Positions 50,001 through 62,031 are shown, counted from the stretch's first letter. The stretch is DNA of 64,000 nucleotides from Ancistrus triradiatus (GCA_025084515.1 JAJAGP010001655.1:107338-171337); one strand, 5' to 3'. A program made the numbers and translations. Notes: generated from the sequence alone by a model not told the origin.

Positions 50001-51466
50001 CTGGACTGCTGTTCTTATGCAGGGTTTGCTTTTCTCCAGACATAACGCTTCTCATCTAAGCCTCCTGTTCTCCTCAGAGTGGAGTCATTAGATCATCATT
50101 AACATTATCCAATGTGGAAGACCTTTAGTTGCTTAGAAGTTGCCCTCGCTTCTTTGTAACCTCTTTAGAGAGGGTTGTGTAACCTTTTCCAGCCCGAGCA
50201 TCAAAAATGTTCTGAGCTCCTCAGAAATCCTTTAGCTGCTAACCCTAGGGGTTCACATACTTTTACACGTAAGCAATGGATCATTTTCCTCATAAAATAA
50301 GTGACTAAGTATAATAATTTTATCTCTTGTGTTTAATTGGGTTCTTTCATTCTGTTAAGTGGTACAAACTTTTGTTTGTTTTGTTTTTATCCCTTCATTA
50401 TTTTTAGGGATTTGAGTGCAGCTTTGCAAACCCAAGATGCCCATCTCAGGGAGTTCAGGCAGCAGATACAGGAGGTTTGTGAAGAACAGAATCGGAATGA
50501 AGCTCTAATGAAGGGAGCGCTTAATAACTCCAGGAATACCAAGGTAAATGCTTTACATCAGAGCAGCTCATTCTGTACCCGTTCTGCTGGTTGTTTCACA
50601 TTAAAATTTTGCTGTAATATTCAGAGCTTTTTGCTTTCTGATTTGGAATTGTACCTTCCAGATGCGATCCCGCAAACTACAGCTGGAGCTGAACGACCTG
50701 TTAAACGTAGATGAGCCCCAGTCTGAAGATCTGAAATCACTGGTAGCCTTTCCTCTTTGAAAATACCCCTTAGTTTACTTTATTGTTCTCTTTAGTTTCT
50801 TATGTTTATAACCTGTCCACTGTGCTTTGTGCTGCAAATGATAGTTTGGGTCGGTTTTGAGGTTTTGTTTGATTATATGGTGTCAAAGATGATGTAGATG
50901 GTTCTGTAGCTTGTCCGATTGTTCCTGAGACCTTTTTATGCTGCTCTGGATGTTGAGGGTTCTTTGAAGGAGCAGAGAGAGCACGTGAAAATAAAGTTCG
51001 CTGAATTTCACAAAACAGGAACAGATTATGAAAATAAGCTATGAAATTCTTGCTCGAATAAGCATCAACCGTCGAGTCGCGTCAGACTGCTAATCTATTG
51101 AGGTGGTACGTGTTAAATGCTGAACATGTAAGCCTTCGTTCATGACGTTTCTGTCCTCAGGAGGATGAATTGGAGGAATTAAGAATCAGATTAAGTGCGT
51201 GTCAGGAGGAGCACGAGGCTCAGCGGCAGCAGATGCTGGGACATAAAACTGCGTACGAAGAAGGAGAGCGGCTGTACCGGCAGCACAGGGAAGCAATTCA
51301 TAGTGTGGCTGAGAGAGCAGAACCCGTTAAGGTCAGCATCCCAGTTACATTAAACACAATAAGATCATGTTTTGTGTTTCGTACAGGTTCAGAACCAAGT
51401 AACTTGGAGTTTGTATGGAATTAGAGGGCAGTTTTAAACTTGGGGATAACAAAGTGCTCTGAATGT

Positions 51467-51506
<40 letters not shown>

Positions 51507-52108
51507 ATGAGAGAGAGATGGGGTTCGATCAGTCTAGCAAACTCTAGTGTATGAGATTCACTTTGATGTAGGGAGTAAAATGGAAAGGTTTGTTCAGAAG
51601 GATGATAAAGTTGCTGTGAATTCTAGAGAACGCTAACTTCTAACGTTTTATTGGTTCTGATTGCATTTACTTATTTATTTCATGTCCCGTTTGCAGGAGT
51701 TGCTGAGTAAGAGCGATCAGGAGGTGGAGAGGAGTAAGCACCATAAGAAACATTACGAGGAGAAACGGAAAGCTCACGTCAACCACGTCCAGTCCCTAAA
51801 AGCCGTGTTTAAGGAGAAGGAGCAGGAGTTACAGGTATGATCTGTGTCCTGGTTAATAAAACTTAAACAGACATGTTATTATGGACATTTTCTAATGATT
51901 TCCGCAGCCAGTCAGAGTTCATGCAGTGTTTATTCGAAGTTTGTTTTGTTTGTGTGATTAGACGTCGATTAGGAAAGCTACAGAAATCTGTCCAGAGCCT
52001 ATAGAGGTGAGGAGGAGCGCCAAAAGTCTGGACACCGAGATCAACCGCTTAAAACACAAGATCAGTGCTCAGCAGGACCAGACTGGAGACCGGGACACCA
52101 TCATTAGG

Positions 52109-52191
<83 letters not shown>

Positions 52192-54159
52192 ATTTTTTAA
52201 TTTTACATTGAAGAATTTAGTCAGGACATTGAAACATTTAAATTAAAACATTGACTTAGGCACAAGGCAAACAGGTTTTTGAATCTTTAAAAAAAACAAA
52301 ATAGTTTTTCAATTAGACTAAAAACCACTAAGAAGTAAATGAAGGAGAATAAGTAAAAAAAAAAAAAGCGTGTGTGTGTATAAATAAACAGAGTGAAAAA
52401 GGTGGGATAATCAGTCAGATGGCATTACTTACAAAAGAAAAGAATTCATTTAGAATAAAATCATTTTTAAGTAAATCGTGTCTGATCTAATGTAATGAAG
52501 TACCAAACGCCACGAAACCATTGCGAAATTGATGGGGGTTTTGAAGACTTCCACAGTAGTAAGTTGCGTTGTCTCGCCAGATCTCGTGGTTTTTGGTTTT
52601 GATTTTTTTTGTTACATCATGATATCATATCATCACTGCTTTGATAGTGGAAAATATCATGGTATGAATTTTAGCTCGTATCGCACACCCCCACACAAAT
52701 CAGTCTTGGTGTATTATTATAATCTTCTGACTTTTCTAAAAGCTCTTCTTGGATGTGAGGAATCAAATGTCTCTTTATCACAGCTAACAGAACGTAAGCT
52801 GTTGGGTTATCAGACCGATCTTTGGCCGTGTGTTAATGATATTCTCGGGTTGCTTAGTAGGTGGGTTTTACACACTGCATTCTCTCAGGAGGTACCTGGT
52901 GTTTGGTTTTGAGATTGAACATGACGAGGTGTTGGGTACTTATTCAGTATTTACACACCCTTATCCAGAGCTGCTTACAGAAGTGCTTTGTTTTAAGTAT
53001 AAATAAACACAAACGCACCTTCAAACCAGACCGGTCTGATCCGGTGCTGTCCTCGGGGTCTGTCCTCTGTACTGCACTCACTCCCTCATTTCAGAGCAGA
53101 CACCCACTGTAACGCCTCCAAGTCGCGGTGATGCATTATTAAATTATGCTACATTATATTTACAGGGAATATCAGGAGGCTTTTGAGAACTATAACAGTA
53201 TTGGTCAGCAAGTCAAGAGTCTGAACCGCTTCGTCCATCTTCTGAGCAACATCATGAACCTGAGACACAGCGCCTACACCGAGCTCAGGAGGTACGGAAC
53301 TGATGCACCTCCAATTCTGGGCTGTTGTTATTAACATCAAAGTTATCAGTGTTCAATATTATATATTGGCACTAAAAATTATTCATGGTGAGAGGTGCCA
53401 TTTAACTTTAGTACAGCTAAGGACGTTACACACCGAACATGGCAAAAATGTGACGTTATTTTATTCGACCTGTGTTCGGTTTTTAACATGAACTAACTGT
53501 CCATTCATTGTCACTTCTGTAACAACCAAGACGTCTGATTGGCTTTTTGTATTTGTGTCTCAGCACCCAGGACTTTCGAATGAACATAAAAAATATTCTA
53601 TTTTTATTGATAAGATTAGTATTAGTTAAATCTTCAACAGAGGTTAAAGTTTGGTTACTGACATCCAAAAGTCTCCACAAAAGCTCTCAATGTAAAGTTT
53701 CAGCTCCTGTATGGATCTGGTCGTGCTCCTCTCTTTCTTTATTCCAAAATTAGATGTCCCCGATATCGGTGTTTGCGTTTGTTTCTTTGAGCAGCAGAGG
53801 GACGTCTTCATGACTTGAAGATGATGATGTTTATCTAAACAAACCAGGCAGCAAAATTCCACTGTGTTTAGTTTGGAGGCAAAAAAATGCCGTCCAAATA
53901 TTTGGCATTTTTGTTTCGGTGTGTGACGGCTTTAATAATAAGAATTTGTGCAACGTATTAACTTCTCACTGAACACTAACTCTTACTTTGTGTTCATTTG
54001 TTTATTGCAGGTATCTTTCTGTTCGCTGTAAGTACTATTTTGATTCCATGCTCTCTCAGAGAGGATACACAGGAAAGATGACCTTCAACCACAAAGACGA
54101 GACACTGTCCATTTCAGTACGAACCCTCCATCTCTCTCTCTCTCACACTCACTCACACA

Positions 54160-54194
<35 letters not shown>

Positions 54195-55890
54195 GTTATA
54201 AAGCTCACGGCGCTGATTATAAGCTGCACATCAGCTACAGATCTGTCCTCCACACTAGTGCTGCATGATGCAGCTAGTGTCACGATGTAGTTCTTAATTT
54301 CTTAATATCGATATGAACGATATAAACCCTACAGAAACCTACAAACTTCTGAAAAATGAATTGGCCTTTCTACAGTCTAGGAAATCTATAAAACTACATA
54401 CTATGTTAGAGATAAAAATGGTTCAAATCAAGATTTTATTTGTGTTCAGCCTTTACATATAAACAAGAAACACGACACCGTGGTAATATTAAAGTCTTTA
54501 AACGAACTTTAAACTACAACACAGGCTGGTTCTTATGTAAACAGATTGAAACTGTATGTTGAAAATGTTTTTAAAAATCATATCACCATTCTTGAAACAT
54601 TTTCACTGTGAAATGTATTGATAAGTAATTATTGTCCAGGCTTTATGTAGGCTAAAAACATAACATGTTATACAACTTGAACTCTTTATACAGATTTATT
54701 GATTGATAGATTTTGTGTGTTCTCTGTATGACAGGTCCAGCCAGGAGAGGGCGATAAAGCTGCTCTAAATGACATGCGCTCTCTGTCCGGAGGGGAGCGC
54801 TCATTTTCCACCGTGTGCTTTGTCCTGTCGCTCTGGGCCATCGCTGAAGCGCCGTTCCGCTGCCTCGACGAATTCGACGTGTACATGGTAACGTTACAAG
54901 GCTTGAGAAATATCCATATGTTCTGTGTGTGAGTGAGAGAGACAGACTTTAAATGGTAATGAACTGTAGTTTAAACAAAGTAAACTTTACTAGTGAAGTT
55001 AAAGTACTGCTTGCTGAAGTACTACAGGAAATGTGGTGCACTGTCACCATAAAGGCAGTTTCTCACTTCTTATGTGATTTCCAGCTGCGCTACCGAACGT
55101 TTACACTCTTGTATGAAGTTAAATATTTATATTTAAATGTTTAATTGTCTTTAGGACATGGTGAACCGCAGGATTTCGATGGACATGATGCTGAAGATCG
55201 CTGCCAGCCAGCGCTACAGACAGTTCATATTTCTCACTCCGCAGAGCATGAGGTAACTCTGAGGCTGTTGTTGCCGTATCTGTGTAGAACTTGTGCAAGT
55301 AGACCGGGAGAGGGCATGTGCAGTAACCTCACAGCTCTCATCGGGCCGTCCGTACAAGTACTCCCTCTCTGTTCTGTCGCTTTTGTTTACCATTTTAAAC
55401 CTCCGTTTCCTGTCTTTTATTTTAGGTGCAGGCTCTGAAGCGTTGTTGTTTTGTTTTGTTTTTTTGTAATGTGTCCAATAAAATGTTTTGGGTTGTTTAC
55501 CCTTCAGAAATAAAATATATTTTTAAAAAAAAGGTAAGAATGTAATTGTGAGTTCAGTATGGTGAAGTGAATCGAATCACGGTCAGAGTGTATCATTGAA
55601 GCCCTAGAAATAAGTTGTGTTATATTAAATGCATATTATTTTTCTATGTAATATTCAGTTCGTATGAAAGTCTCGGGTCTTACATGGAAGTGCCTCAGAT
55701 TTTACGTAACACACGACCCCTCTCTCTGTTCATTAGGTGACTTTAAATAATCATCGGTTCTTAACTGTAACTTGTTTTTCTTCTCTTTATTTTCAGTTCC
55801 CTCCCGGTAAATAATCTGATCCGTATCCTGCGTTTAAAAGATCCTGACCGCAGCCAGTCGGTCCTGCCGTTTGGACAGAGGAACGTTTAA
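41063..55890 (+). CDS. smc6: SMC6, structural maintenance of chromosomes protein 6 (26 coding exons)
   Basis: ATPase subunit of the nuclear SMC5/6 complex, which acts in recombinational repair and replication-fork maintenance. Exons: 41063-41185, 41586-41703, 41828-41933, 42033-42169, 42252-42313, 42420-42500, 42684-42785, 45617-45736, 46043-46141, 47314-47460, 47715-47803, 47879-48043, 48443-48621, 48842-49043, 49524-49638, 49723-49883, 50408-50543, 50662-50742, 51161-51331, 51697-51834, 51962-52107, 53166-53291, 54011-54116, 54735-54887, 55155-55252, 55797-55890. They sum to 3,255 nt: 1,084 aa plus stop (human 1,091). Walker A GNNGSGKS lies near residues 77-84, across an exon junction. The hinge lies in exons 48443-49638, flanked by coiled coils. 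The ABC signature LSGGER and Walker B CLDEFDVYMD lie in exons 54735 and 55155. The N-terminal tail is short and basic, then acidic. The intron after 42785 is GC-AG; the alignment EE-ILQEMQRKY across it matches human length exactly. All other introns are GT-AG. Confidence 0.97.
43574..45030 (+). mobile_element. Tc1-like transposon in the smc6 GC-AG intron
   Basis: Left end gggcaaaaaaagtatatagt. The inner inverted repeats gcaagttctcctactt (43,606) and its complement near 45,001 pair, as do ataagtatttggcc (43,759) and accaaatacttat (44,943). The right end seems shortened, because no mirror of the outermost left bases is seen. The inside carries a broken transposase (separate entry). Lies in the intron 42786-45616. 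Confidence 0.85.
43936..44930 (+). pseudogene. Tc1 transposase pseudogene
   Basis: ATG at 43,936 opens MAKTKEPSKATRNE, with a helix-turn-helix DNA-binding region (FTISKQVGVNKSTVGAIV). An in-frame stop occurs at 44,260. A later frame holds HGGGNIMLWGCFSAEG, DNDPKHTARA and SPDLSPIDHLWRELK. The stretch that should carry the first catalytic Asp (usually W-x-DETK-IELFG) is lost: the sequence runs from ENIM through a stop directly to KIELFG. It cannot be active. Confidence 0.9.
49960..50350 (-). mobile_element. Tc1 remnant in smc6 intron 49884-50407
   Basis: Contains accaccaccatgtttcact, ataacgcttctcat, gtaaccttttccagcc and ggggttcacatacttt, as in the Tc1 element at 22.4 kb, with large deletions. 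It ends about 60 bases before the next smc6 exon. Confidence 0.75.
52112..52189. repeat. (GT)n tract at the donor of smc6 exon 51962-52107
   Basis: Close to 39 GT units starting four bases after the donor (AG|gtaggtgtgtg). Other simple tracts: (CA)n at 51,471-51,504, 54,155-54,192 and 60,565-60,605; (AAT)n at 63,506-63,539; (tgttta)n-like at 840-930. Confidence 0.95.
53418..53935. mobile_element. MITE with 19-bp inverted ends in smc6 intron 53292-54010
   Basis: Left end aaggacgttacacaccgaac and right end tttcggtgtgtgacggcttt are near-perfect inverted partners; the inner sequence ggcaaaaatg is also mirrored (ggcatttttg). Length is about 518 bp. I saw no transposase. The superfamily is not clear to me. 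Confidence 0.7.
55426..55510 (+). other. smc6: Candidate alternative terminal exon of smc6
   Basis: Inside the last smc6 intron. A strong polypyrimidine tract and acceptor (gtcttttattttag|GTGCAGG) are followed 11 bases later by an in-frame TGA, then by AATAAA at 55,478-55,483 and GT-rich sequence. Use of this exon would replace the last 31 residues with CRL after QSMR. Seen only in sequence. Confidence 0.35.
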
Positions 55891-56010
55891 ATCTGCACAG
55901 TTATTAAATTAGAAACGTGATCACATCTAACGACACCGTGGCCTCCATTTCAGTACAAAAAAAGGTCCCTCTCAACTGTCTAGGATTGTTCAAAGGTTTG
56001 GGTTTTGTTG

Positions 56011-56013
<3 letters not shown>

Positions 56014-56060
<47 letters not shown>
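56014..56060. repeat. Homopolymer T run, 47 bases
   Basis: Uninterrupted T run 124 bases after the smc6 stop codon, within the probable 3' UTR. ATTAAA at 56,099-56,104 and 56,211-56,216 are candidate poly(A) signals beyond it. Confidence 0.9.
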
Positions 56061-56064
<4 letters not shown>

Positions 56065-56639
56065 ACTGGCTGAATTGTTTAAATATGTTATTTTAAATAT
56101 TAAATTGTACACTACAAATAATATGGTTGTGTTTGTTTTTAAAAAAAGCATTGAGGCGTTTACATTTAATTACTGATTTGTGGTATTTCGTGTGACTTTT
56201 TTATACACGGATTAAAGACAAATCCTTAAAACCCCGGAATGATGGTGTGAGAAATCAGCATAGATGTTGAGGACTCGGGTACAGTTAAGGATGCAACAAA
56301 GGACGCACGTTCCTTCTGATCAGTTTAATAAGGTAACATGCAGGTACGTAAAAGTGACGCGTAGGACGGAACGGAGAAAGTGGCTTATAAATAAAATACA
56401 CAAAGAAATCTGATTGCTATTTCAGCACTGAAACAGGTTTACATTAAATAGTGCAATAAGAAAATGTTAATTTATTATACTGTAATACTCCCATAATGTA
56501 TAAAATATATAACAACAATCAGAAAGTAAAGCAGAGATGGAAACACTCCAGTCTTGTCATCTAACCACAAACGTAAGCCCCTGGAGATTAAATGTTACCG
56601 GGATTTTAACTGGAGCCGTGTTCTGTGGTTAGACGATTG

Positions 56640-56880
56640 AATAACAAACACTCAGGCTGGGATTTTGGTGCAAAAAGAAGGACGATGCACTGAAAAGGGC
56701 CTGATGTCCACTGTGGAGGCTCTCTGATGTTTTGGGGTCGTTTTTCCTCCAAAGACCCTGAGGAAGCTTCTGCCATAGAAAACCTGTGGGGGGCGCTAAA
56801 GAGGACAGAGGACCGGAGATTCTGTAAAGAGGAACGTCTACATTTCTGCTCTGGATCTTAAACCTTAGAAGGTCTTCTAG
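56640..56880 (+). mobile_element. Possible transposase fragment downstream of smc6
   Basis: One frame reads GGSLMFWGRFSS, then ENLWGALKRTEDRRF. This echoes the GGG-x-x-M-x-WGCF and E-x-x-W-x-x-LK blocks of Tc1/mariner transposases. No terminal repeats were found. Otherwise 55,891-57,094 is non-coding. Confidence 0.4.
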
Positions 56881-57091
56881 GAAGAATAAGTGCTGTTTTA
56901 TTGGGATTGATTTATTGGGTTTATTAAGGATTAAATGCAGGAATTAGGAAGGGTGCTGTAGCTGGCTTAATTCACCCCAAACATAAAATCACCGGAGTGG
57001 GATTAAGCTGCATTTATAAAGTTGTTCTTTACGCCACAGAAAACATCTTTTCCATGACAACGTTGGTCAGATCTGGACCTTTTTCCTTTAG

Positions 57092-57238
57092 TCATTTACA
57101 GTTCATACAACCTTACAATCTAAGCAATTGTGGGTTAAGGGCCTTGCTCAGTGGCAGAGGTGGGATTTGAACCCTGGACCTTCAGCTCCATAATCCAGAA
57201 CCTTAAGCTCTCTGTAGGCCACCACAGTTCCACGCTGG
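57092..57238 (-). mobile_element. tRNA-derived SINE, inverted copy
   Basis: Reverse complement of the SINE family seen at 30 kb: the + strand reads gcagaggtgggatttgaacc (B box complement) and ends in the tRNA-like head gtaggccaccacagtt. The stretch 57,239-57,948 is probable 3' UTR of the Kir gene, with no other feature seen. Confidence 0.8.
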
Positions 57239-57948
57239 GAGAAGTGAAAGAAAAACGAAGCTTGATCAAGCTGGACTAAAAGCAACTTGGAAGAAAACTC
57301 CTTACAACCGTGGTGATCAGCAAAGCATCTCTAAACATACAGCTAACCTTGAGGCATGTGGGCTACAGCAATAAAATAATACATCCGTTTCCATATCTGT
57401 CAGCCCAGAATCCTAAATCGGAGGCTGAATAAATAAGATCTGGGCTTTGTTTATTTAAAAATCCTGATGCTGTGAGTGCTGTCCTGAAGAAACAAACATG
57501 GTTTAGATTTGCAAATATTATAGTTCTTAAATTGGGTTAATGTTGGTTAAAGAAATTAACGTGTCACGTACGAGACAGCTTTAGAGAGAACTGTGTTTGT
57601 AGCTGCACAGGCTGTAACACTGACCTGATTTCTTCTTAAGTGTTTTAAAAGTGATAACCGATTTAAATGGGGGTTTGAAAGCGTGGAAATTGTATTATGA
57701 CGTTATGTTCGGCGTACAGGAATTCTTACTTTCTTACCCGTGCCTAACACACCCTGTCCTGTGTGTGTGTGTGTGGTGTGTTTGTTCCTAAACTGTCCTA
57801 CTGTTGTAATATTTTTGTTCCTGATTCTACTGACTAAGCACCGTCTAAGCACCCGAATGATAAACAGAAATCCTAACCGATTCAAACTGAACTCTGTGCT
57901 CTGAACAAAAGTGCAAGTGTAGTCTGGTCGTGAATCCAGATCTGCGTC

Positions 57949-59067
57949 TCACATGGAAGTAGCGCTGACATTTTGCTCGGTGATTTCGATCACTTCAAAC
58001 CCGGGGTTATCGATGCCATTTCTCAGGCTGTGGTGGTCGATGTCGTAGAAGCAGTGGACGCAGTGAGGGGTCGGGACGGGCTCCACTCTGTCAAAATTGG
58101 AGAAGTCGACGCGGTATTTACCTTCCTTGCTGCGGGAGATGATGGGGAGGAACTTGTAGCCCCACCTGACCTCCTGAGGGATGTAGGAAGTCCGGACTTG
58201 GCACGAGGAGCTGGTCGACTCGTCTGTGCCGTCGAGGAAAACCACCAGCTCAAACTCCTGCTGGAAGAGCGTGTCCACGGCCAGCTTAAAAAAAGGACTC
58301 GATTTGTCTATTACGTGATACAGAGTCAAAGGGCAAACAAAGAACAGATTGTCTTTTCCGGCGTCCACCATGAAATCGATGTTGATTTGGTCCAGGATGA
58401 TGGTCTCGCCTTCAGGTGTAACTGTGGTCCGGAGCATCTTCCCGTAGATCTGGCTTCCTATCAGTAAGGTTTTCCGCAGGTTGGCGGCTCGGATCTGCAA
58501 ACACATGGCACCATTTTTGGGGCAAATGACGGCTGTTTTGCTGAAGGTGATGGTCTTGGCTCTCCGCTTGGGTAGCGTGATTTTGGCCATGAGCAGTCCG
58601 CACCAGAAGGAGTTAATAAGTAAGCCGATGATGGTCTGAATGACGATCAGGGCCACGGCGCCGGGGCAGAACGGACTCAGGACCCTCAAACCGTACCCGA
58701 TGGTCACCTGGGTCTCCAGCGAGTACAGGAAGGCCGTGGTGAGACCAAACACGTTATAAATGCACGGCTTGTGGTCTGAGGGAGGATCCTGCCACCAGAG
58801 GTCGCCGTTGTTCCGGGCGATCCAGTACCAGATGAGTCCAAAAATAAACCAGCTGAGGGTGAAGGAGGCCACGAACAACAACAGGATGTAGCGCCAGCGG
58901 ATCTCCACGAACGTGGTCCAGAAGTCCTGCATGTAAGCGAAGCGGCTGCTGTATCGCACGTTCCCAAATTCAATGTTACAGTGCCCGTCCTTAGCCACCA
59001 AGCGGTTTTTGTTGATGCGCCGCTTAGCCAGGCGGTCTCGGAACATCTGGCCCAGGGAGCGTGTCAT
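57949..59067 (-). CDS. kcnj1: Inward-rectifier K+ channel, Kir1.1/ROMK-like
   Basis: Plasma-membrane potassium channel subunit, 372 aa in one exon. The order is a cytoplasmic N terminus, M1 (about 60-82), a pore helix with filter TIGYG (122-126) followed by the Kir-typical Arg 128, M2 (about 137-161) and a large C-terminal domain. Best remembered match is KCNJ1, for example TTVTPEGETIILDQIN and GKYRVDF. Numbering runs 19 behind human ROMK1 without gaps. Asn152 matches N171, predicting weak rectification. Arg22 and Arg292 match R41 and R311. Differences: Ile61 at pH-gate K80, Ala25 at the S44 kinase site, Thr200 at S219, and Asp98-His-Lys at the N117 glycosylation sequon. DNPGF near the C terminus resembles the mammalian NPxF-type endocytic signal. 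An acceptor (atttcccag) lies about 24 bases before ATG, implying a 5' non-coding exon. The fish paralogue is uncertain. Confidence 0.88.
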   Translation of the reverse strand: MTRSLGQMFRDRLAKRRINKNRLVAKDGHCNIEFGNVRYSSRFAYMQDFWTTFVEIRWRYILLLFVASFTLSWFIFGLIWYWIARNNGDLWWQDPPSDHKPCIYNVFGLTTAFLYSLETQVTIGYGLRVLSPFCPGAVALIVIQTIIGLLINSFWCGLLMAKITLPKRRAKTITFSKTAVICPKNGAMCLQIRAANLRKTLLIGSQIYGKMLRTTVTPEGETIILDQINIDFMVDAGKDNLFFVCPLTLYHVIDKSSPFFKLAVDTLFQQEFELVVFLDGTDESTSSSCQVRTSYIPQEVRWGYKFLPIISRSKEGKYRVDFSNFDRVEPVPTPHCVHCFYDIDHHSLRNGIDNPGFEVIEITEQNVSATSM

Positions 59068-60562
59068 TTTTAAAATACAGGGACAACGATCTGGGAAATA
59101 AAGAAAACATAAACATACAGAGGTTTTAAAAAGCCGTGCTAACAGTAGAATTAAATATAAAGCTGATGCTCGGTTACTGTGGTTAACGACGTGTAGAGTC
59201 GAACCCTGGTTCAGATCATGATTGTTAGTGGTGAATTGATCACATGCATTGTGTCACAGTGGATGTTTCTACTGCTAAACACTAAAATATCCATTAAATA
59301 AAACAAAGTGGAGGGTGTTTATTGTTTCATACAAATCATTTGTTATAGGGCGATTTGGATAGTGAGTGTTGAGCTGCACTGGCCTGTTTTTGTTATTAAA
59401 ATGTTATTTATTGTACTTTAAATGTTACTTATTACTAGAAATTGACAAGCTGTGGATCCGTGCATTTACTTACTTTAATGTATTATGTTTTGTTTATTAT
59501 TAAATATGGTTGAATAAGGCTTATGAATTTAACAATCAAATATCAGACCACATGCAAATACATACAGTAATAGTGTAAACTATTTATTATTCAAATCCCG
59601 CTCATAAACGTCAGGGTACGTAACAAACAAAAGTATGTACTGTTTTAAACAATAATCAGGGTTAATATGACTGGATTTAAATCCTGAAGGTGCGGGAATG
59701 ACCCATACAGCATAAACAAATGCGTTACATAGAGAAATTATTTCAAACCAACTAAGGGAATTTTTATTTTATTTTATTTTTTAAATTAGTCAGATATTTA
59801 TTAGATAAAATGAACTAGTGATATCCTGTTATTGAATAAAATGATACTATTGATGTAATAATGCTGTGATTCGTCCAAAGCAGGCACCAAAAGTAAAACT
59901 ATTAGTCGTGATACATCATCATTATTGCTTTCCATTACTGTATTTATTGTTTTGTTTACAAGATTCACCAATAAACAATGACTTTATGTAAGTTTTGTTA
60001 TAATCACCTTAAACAAAAACTGATTTATCTAAAAAAACAAATTTTTATATAAATAAAAAGTTCATCTCTGCCCTTAGATTTGTTACAAGTTAAATTTAAT
60101 AAACAGTTTCTTTGCTCCAGATGGAGTAACTTTTAAGATTTTGTGAATTTAAGTAAGGAACTTACCTGCTACAGCAGTGTTTCAGTTATCTCACTCTTTC
60201 TCACACACACACTAACACACACACTAACACACACACTATGTAATTTTTTCAGCAAGGACCCAAAAAGAACATTTAACGATCATGGTGCTGCTCTCTCATG
60301 TCGTTTCGGTTTTTCTGGCCTCTGGACCAGCCTGTCCATTTAATAAGGTGTATACCAAGTTTGTTTAATGTTTACCTGTACACAAAAATCAAGCTCCCCC
60401 CACCCATTCCCCCCCCCAGGGGTGGAGATCTATGTGCACTTTGATTCCATAACATACTGAGTCGTGTAAGCAGCTTCTTCCAGAGCTCAGAGACGAGGTA
60501 ATGCACCAGTCCTGTTTTAATCACTCTGTAGTGATGATAGTGTATCTGATCCAGTGCTGCAT

Positions 60563-60607
<45 letters not shown>

Positions 60608-60894
60608 TGAGACTCTTGCACTTCTGCTGCCAAAAAACACAGTATTTTATTCACCTATAAGATTTAGCCGTGCAGCTTCCTAAAGCAGCAGTTTAAATGT
60701 TCATCAAATTTACAATTATAATACGTTATATTTCATGCAAAAGTATAATTAGTTTAAAAAGTATATTGAGTTCATAAGCAGCATGAAAAATAAAATCTTT
60801 TCAAAAGGCAAGCTAAAGCTTGGCATTTGAAGTTAAATAATATTTATTTACAACAAAACATTATTATTTACAGCTATTTTATGCCTAACTTACA

Positions 60895-61330
60895 TATTTT
60901 CTATTTTATAGTAGTTCTTTTTTAGTTATTAAATACATTGTTATATTCTATAGTTTTAAATTCTCTATTTTATTATATTTATTTTATTTATTAAATATAC
61001 TGTTATTCTATAGTTTTATATTCTTTTTTTTATAACATTTTTAATTTATTAAATTTTCTCTTCTATTATATTCTATAGTTTAATTTTCTCTATAATATTT
61101 ATTTTGTTTATTAAGTATACTGTTGTATTATATTCCATTGTTTTATTTTCTTTTTTATTATGTTTATTTTATTTATGAAATATACTGTTTTTCTTTAGTA
61201 TTATATTTTCTTTTATAATATTTTATTTATTAAATATACTTTTGTATTTCCTATAGTTTTAAATTCTCTGTTTTGTTGTCGTTTATTATACTCTGTTAAT
61301 TATTCTGTTTAGCTTCTGTACAATTAAACT
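60895..61330. repeat. AT-rich degenerate minisatellite, about 60-bp unit
   Basis: The phrases ttattaaatatactgtt and ctatagttttaaattctct recur roughly every 60 bases (around 60,935, 60,998, 61,117, 61,183 and 61,236), with drift. Upstream of the Kir gene on its - strand side. The stretch 59,068-60,894 is AT-rich intergenic or 5' intron sequence with no gene seen. Confidence 0.65.
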
Positions 61331-61384
61331 ATTTATTATAAATTTATTATTTAAGTAATTGAGTTTAATTTGTACATACAGCAT

Positions 61385-61500
61385 CTAGGCTGCCCAAGCA
61401 GGCCGGGTCTCTTCGAGTCTCCCAGAGTTTCTTCCTTATAACATTAAGGGAGTTTCCTTGCCACTGTGGTACTGGATATTTATAAAGACAAATAAAAATA
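61385..61500 (+). mobile_element. LINE 3'-UTR fragment
   Basis: ggctgcccaagcaggccggg, ctcccagagtttcttccttat and ggagtttccttgccactgtg match, in the opposite orientation, the 3' UTR blocks of the LINE copies in the reelin introns. Similar short fragments lie at about 3,225-3,350 and 46,600-46,720. Confidence 0.6.
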
Positions 61501-62031
61501 AATACGGTTTCCCCAATGACCACATAAAGTACATGTTATCCTCGATGTAAGAACTAAATTCAGAAGAGAAAATAAACTCTGTTGTTGATTCAGACTTTCT
61601 ACTACAAACAAAGATTAGAAAAAATTCAGAAAATCCGTAATACATTCTTTTATTCTTCAGCATTAAAAAGCAGTAAGTCTTTAAGCAGACGTTACGGGAG
61701 CATATACATCAGAATGTCAGAGATCACATAAAACGTGGATATAGTTTAACAGAAGTGTCAAATAAAACACTTAAAAGCGATAAAACCCCTGACCCATGCT
61801 TTAATTTGCATAGCTCCTGGTCTGTTTAGTAGCTAATATAAAAGGTGTTAAGTGTCTGTACACTTCACTGCTGCATTTCCTAGAAAGTCTTTGTTTTGCG
61901 TGGAACAGCTTGAGGACTTTAATGTTCCAGTGAATGCTCAGAATGAGATCCACAAAATACACAACTCAGGATCTGAACCAGGGCAGAGGGAAAGTGCAGC
62001 TCTCTAAATCAAATATAGAATCAAAACAAAA

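Noticed and set aside
57973..58467. 164-aa open frame on the + strand
   Set aside because: It lies antisense to the Kir channel coding region and is a shadow of its codon use; no known domain.
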